This document shows, in pieces, positions 61,315 to 64,000 of a stretch of DNA of 64,000 bases. The notes under the pieces were generated by a model. It did no database searches and was not told where the DNA came from. It was given only the letters and a program-made list of their open reading frames with translations. The translations under genes and the position numbers were made by a program. The stretch's first letter is position 1; each line of letters opens with the position of its first letter. This stretch comes from Streptomyces alboniger (lineage in GTDB: Bacteria > Actinomycetota > Actinomycetes > Streptomycetales > Streptomycetaceae), in NCBI RefSeq assembly GCF_008704395.1, contig NZ_CP023695.1, forward strand, positions 4,960,001 to 5,024,000, given 5' to 3'.

Positions 61315-63788
61315 GCTGGATCACATACGACCAGGCCGCGATCGAGGACCTGGCGACTCGTATGGAGCTGCGGGACCCCAACCGTCGCGCCGTGGCCAAG
61401 GTCGTCGAGGAGATCCAGGCGGGGGAGGGGCGAGAGGTGGTCTGCGACCTGGCAACCGGCGTGGGTAAGACGTACATCTGCCGGGGCCTCATCGACTACC
61501 TGGCGGATCAAGGTGTTCGCAACATCCTGATTGTCACGCCGGGGCGGACCATTCAGAGGAAGACGCTGGCCAACTTCGACCCTGGACACCCCAAGTTCGT
61601 GCCAGGCGCCGACCACGAGCCCATCGTCATCACACCGGAGAATTATGCTGGCGGCCGTGTTGGCGACGCAATGCGTGATCCGGATGTGTTGAAGGTCTTC
61701 ATTTTCAACGTCCAGCTGCTGACCAAGCCAACCATCAAGACCTCGCGCAGTACATACGAGACTGACGAGTTCATCGGTACCGCTCTGTACGACCACCTGC
61801 GTTCGGTCGAAGACTTGGTGATCATTGCCGATGAGCATCACGTGTACCGGAGCGATGCGAAGAAGTTCCATGAGGCGGTCCGCGATCTCAAGCCGCGGGC
61901 GCTTGTGGGCTTGACGGCGACTCCTGACGAAACAGACCGTAAGGTGCCTGGCAGGGTTGTCTTCCAATACTCGCTTGCCGAGGCCATCGCAGACCAACTC
62001 GTCAAGATTCCCGTCATCGTCTACCGCGAAGACGGGCACAACGACGTGCGCACACAACTGGCCGACGCTTGCCATCTGCGCAAGGTGAAGGAGGAGACCA
62101 CGCGGGATTGGGCTGAGAGGAATGGGCGGCCCATGGTCAACCCAGTCCTCTTCGTGGTCTGCCAGAGCATTGAGGAAGCCACCGAGAGCGCCGCGATCCT
62201 GGCTGGCCCGGGATTCATCGACGAACCCGGCGCGGTGTTGCAGATCACCTCCGGCAGCAAGGATGACGCGCTCGAAGCTCTCGCCGGCATCGAGGAGCCC
62301 GACTCTCCGGTGCGGGCCGTGGTTTCCGTCGATATGTTGAAGGAGGGATGGGACGTCAAGAACATCAGCGTGATCGTTGCGCGACGTGCTCTCGCTTCTC
62401 AGACCCTCACTGAGCAGATCCTTGGCCGCGGTCTTCGGCTTCCTTACGGCGAGCGCGTCGGATTCTCGATGGTCGACTGCGTCGACATCATTGCTCACGA
62501 GTCGTACCGGAGGCTTCTGGACTCGAAGGAAGCCCTTCTGGAGCACACCCTTCCGCAGAGGGCGGAGACAGGCGGGACTCCGGGCGCTGGCACGAGCATC
62601 GCAACCACGTCTGGTGGTGAACGCTCTCTGCCCGCTTACCGTGAGACCGAGACGCAAGGGATGCTGACGTTCACCGCCGAGGCCCCTGTCCGGGATGGCG
62701 GGTTCGGCACCGAGGCATCCGAGGCGGTCTACCTCGGTATGGCCGACATGGAACATCGGCTTGCGGAAGCTGGGGTGGAGAAGGAGAAGGCCCAGCAGGT
62801 CATGAAGCCTGCGGAAGGGGCACCGCCCATTACGTTCCCCAGTAAGCGCCTGTTGGAGAAGCCGGACACCTACAGCTTGGCCTTCGTCAACTCCGAAGCT
62901 GTGGCCGAGAAGGGGAAGGTGTTCAAGCACGAGATAGAGGTGGAGCTGAAGCGCAAGGCGCTGAACGCTTCGCGTGGGCTTGACGGCACCGTGACCGTGG
63001 AAGCGCAGGACCAGAAGTCCGCCGTGGCGACTCAGCGTAGCTGGCCGATCTCGAAGGTCAGGGAGGACCTGGAAGAGCGGATTCTCAATCTTCCGCAGTT
63101 GAAGCTCACGGCTGACGAGGTCGAGGCCGCGCAGGAGCTTGTGCATACGTTCCTCGGCGCGGCGATCGAGGTTGATGCAGAGGACAGCACGCCTTGGGAA
63201 GAGGCTCGTGCGGAGCTGGCTCTGACGCAGTTGGAGAGGCTTGTGGTCTCCAGCTTCAAGCAGAAGCTCGCAACGGTCGAGCACGAGATCGTGAAGGTGA
63301 CTGTCCCGCCTCCTGCCCAGCCGTGGCCGGGGCAGACGATGCCTCAGATGCAGATGACCGACAAGGTGATCCGGGGCATGGGGTATACGGGCTGGGGTAG
63401 CTCGATTCTGCCGGTCGTTCATTTCGACGCGCTGTCCACCGAAGTCAAGCTGGCCAGGCTGATGGATGTCAGCCCCAAGGTCGAGTGGTGGCTGCGGCTT
63501 GAGTCGCAGAGCGGCACCTTCATCCAGCTCGACAATGGCGCTCGCTACTTCCCGGACTTCATCGCCATAGACAAAGACGGTGTGCACTGGCTCGTCGAGG
63601 GCAAGTCCAACGCCGAGTCTTCCAGCGAATCGGTCCTTGCGAAGAAGGCCGCCGCTGTGTCGTGGGCGAAGGAAGTGACCGAACTTAAGCAGTTCGGGAC
63701 TTGGAAGTACCTGTTCGCCACCGAGGAACATCTGAGCCAGTCGAACAGCTGGGACACTCTACTGACCGTCACTGGTGCCCGAGGGTAG
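61311..63788 (+). CDS. Type III-like restriction subunit: DEAD/DEAH helicase with C-terminal PD-(D/E)xK nuclease (Res)
   Basis: An 825-residue SF2 helicase-nuclease. Walker A is LATGVGKTYICRG (48-54), Walker B is IIADEHHVYR (174-177), motif III is LVGLTATPDET, and motif VI is EQILGRGLRLP. A large central domain (about 410-700) is of unknown fold. Near the C-terminus RYFPDFIAIDKDGVHWLVEG then KSN gives D749, E763 and K765, the PD-(D/E)xK nuclease core. Translation starts at TTG (61311), overlapping the mod stop as TTGA, so the two subunits are coupled in amount. Recognition sequence cannot be predicted. A phage-defence role is expected. Confidence 0.9.
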   Translation: MSWITYDQAAIEDLATRMELRDPNRRAVAKVVEEIQAGEGREVVCDLATGVGKTYICRGLIDYLADQGVRNILIVTPGRTIQRKTLANFDPGHPKFVPGADHEPIVITPENYAGGRVGDAMRDPDVLKVFIFNVQLLTKPTIKTSRSTYETDEFIGTALYDHLRSVEDLVIIADEHHVYRSDAKKFHEAVRDLKPRALVGLTATPDETDRKVPGRVVFQYSLAEAIADQLVKIPVIVYREDGHNDVRTQLADACHLRKVKEETTRDWAERNGRPMVNPVLFVVCQSIEEATESAAILAGPGFIDEPGAVLQITSGSKDDALEALAGIEEPDSPVRAVVSVDMLKEGWDVKNISVIVARRALASQTLTEQILGRGLRLPYGERVGFSMVDCVDIIAHESYRRLLDSKEALLEHTLPQRAETGGTPGAGTSIATTSGGERSLPAYRETETQGMLTFTAEAPVRDGGFGTEASEAVYLGMADMEHRLAEAGVEKEKAQQVMKPAEGAPPITFPSKRLLEKPDTYSLAFVNSEAVAEKGKVFKHEIEVELKRKALNASRGLDGTVTVEAQDQKSAVATQRSWPISKVREDLEERILNLPQLKLTADEVEAAQELVHTFLGAAIEVDAEDSTPWEEARAELALTQLERLVVSSFKQKLATVEHEIVKVTVPPPAQPWPGQTMPQMQMTDKVIRGMGYTGWGSSILPVVHFDALSTEVKLARLMDVSPKVEWWLRLESQSGTFIQLDNGARYFPDFIAIDKDGVHWLVEGKSNAESSSESVLAKKAAAVSWAKEVTELKQFGTWKYLFATEEHLSQSNSWDTLLTVTGARG

Positions 63789-63806
63789 AAATGGATGACG
63801 GCGGAG

Positions 63807-63838
63807 GAGCCCCAGCCGTTCAGACTGGGGTTCTTCCG
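63807..63838 (+). terminator. Terminator of the restriction-modification operon
   Basis: GAGCCCCAG (63807-63815) pairs with CTGGGGTTC (63825-63833) through nine pairs including one G-T, followed by TTCCG, 18 bases after the helicase stop. From here to 64000 no gene could be supported. Confidence 0.65.
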
Positions 63839-64000
63839 TGGCGGCTATCGACGGGCGATCTTCTGCTCATGTGGCGACAACGGCCTGTCAAGGGACAGCA
63901 AGCGTCGCAATCGTCATCCAGTACCGATGCGTTGATCGCAACACGGCGCTCCTTACGGAGCAGCTGGAACATCCTCAACGGCGGCGCGTAGCCTAGATCA

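Noticed and set aside
63701..63991. A 96-codon open frame at the right edge
   Set aside because: It overlaps the end of the helicase gene in another frame, lacks a ribosome-binding site and contains the operon terminator.

Overview
The window is high-GC actinobacterial DNA and almost certainly comes from a Streptomyces chromosome. The evidence is very strong G/C bias at third codon positions, many GTG and TTG starts, a WhiB-family protein, a SpoIIE-type phosphatase/kinase, polyphosphate glucokinase, an Actinobacteria-style Tad pilus locus and rare TTA codons. From memory, the block from ahpD/ahpC/oxyR to ychF follows the same order as the S. coelicolor SCO5031-SCO5060 region; this should be checked by alignment.

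Layout. (1) 1-916: a methyltransferase tail and a DinB-like protein. (2) 947-8110: a compact D-amino-acid/sugar-acid catabolic cluster of an N-acyl-D-amino-acid deacylase and a PLP D-serine dehydratase-like deaminase on the minus strand, facing a PfkB sugar kinase, IclR regulator, RidA and GntP permease on the plus strand. A perfect 7-3-7 palindrome lies in the divergent promoter. (3) 8133-11027: a secreted zinc carboxypeptidase and an Nramp-like transporter. (4) 11212-20851: a Tad/Flp pilus locus (Zn-ribbon protein, CpaB, CpaE fused to a TadE-like pseudopilin, TadE, TadA ATPase, TadB, TadC, Flp, TadG-like, lipoprotein, OmpA-like protein). It carries a diverged tandem duplication of the cpaB/cpaE junction and two TTA (bldA-dependent) codons. 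(5) 20931-29793: a methyltransferase/HxlR pair, DUF192, a candidate 6C small RNA, aldo/keto reductase, UppS, PhoH, a secreted transglycosylase with a structured leader, and an AI-2E-family transporter. (6) 29854-57813: core genes for peroxide defence (ahpD, ahpC, oxyR), a PadR-controlled ABC exporter, a class A penicillin-binding protein, a SpoIIE phosphatase, two unrelated fumarases flanking a secreted SGNH hydrolase-lectin, WhiB, glpX, xseAB, ispH, ppgK and ychF. (7) 57814-64000: an accessory stretch with three frameshifted remnants of a streptomycete small protein/DUF6879/HTH gene set, followed by an intact two-gene type III-like restriction-modification operon.

How the parts work together. 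The left cluster would import and degrade D-amino acids and a related acid, with RidA clearing reactive enamines made by the PLP deaminase. The Tad locus would assemble a thin surface pilus; TadA powers extrusion through TadB/TadC, CpaE is the localisation ATPase, Flp is the main subunit and the TadE/G-like proteins are minor subunits. No prepilin peptidase gene is visible here. The central genes are housekeeping. Several of them (47031, 49523, 54003, 55036) appear to be leaderless, with a -10-like hexamer 6 nt before the start codon. Long perfect inverted repeats mark many gene ends. No tRNA, rRNA, CRISPR array or insertion sequence was recognised.
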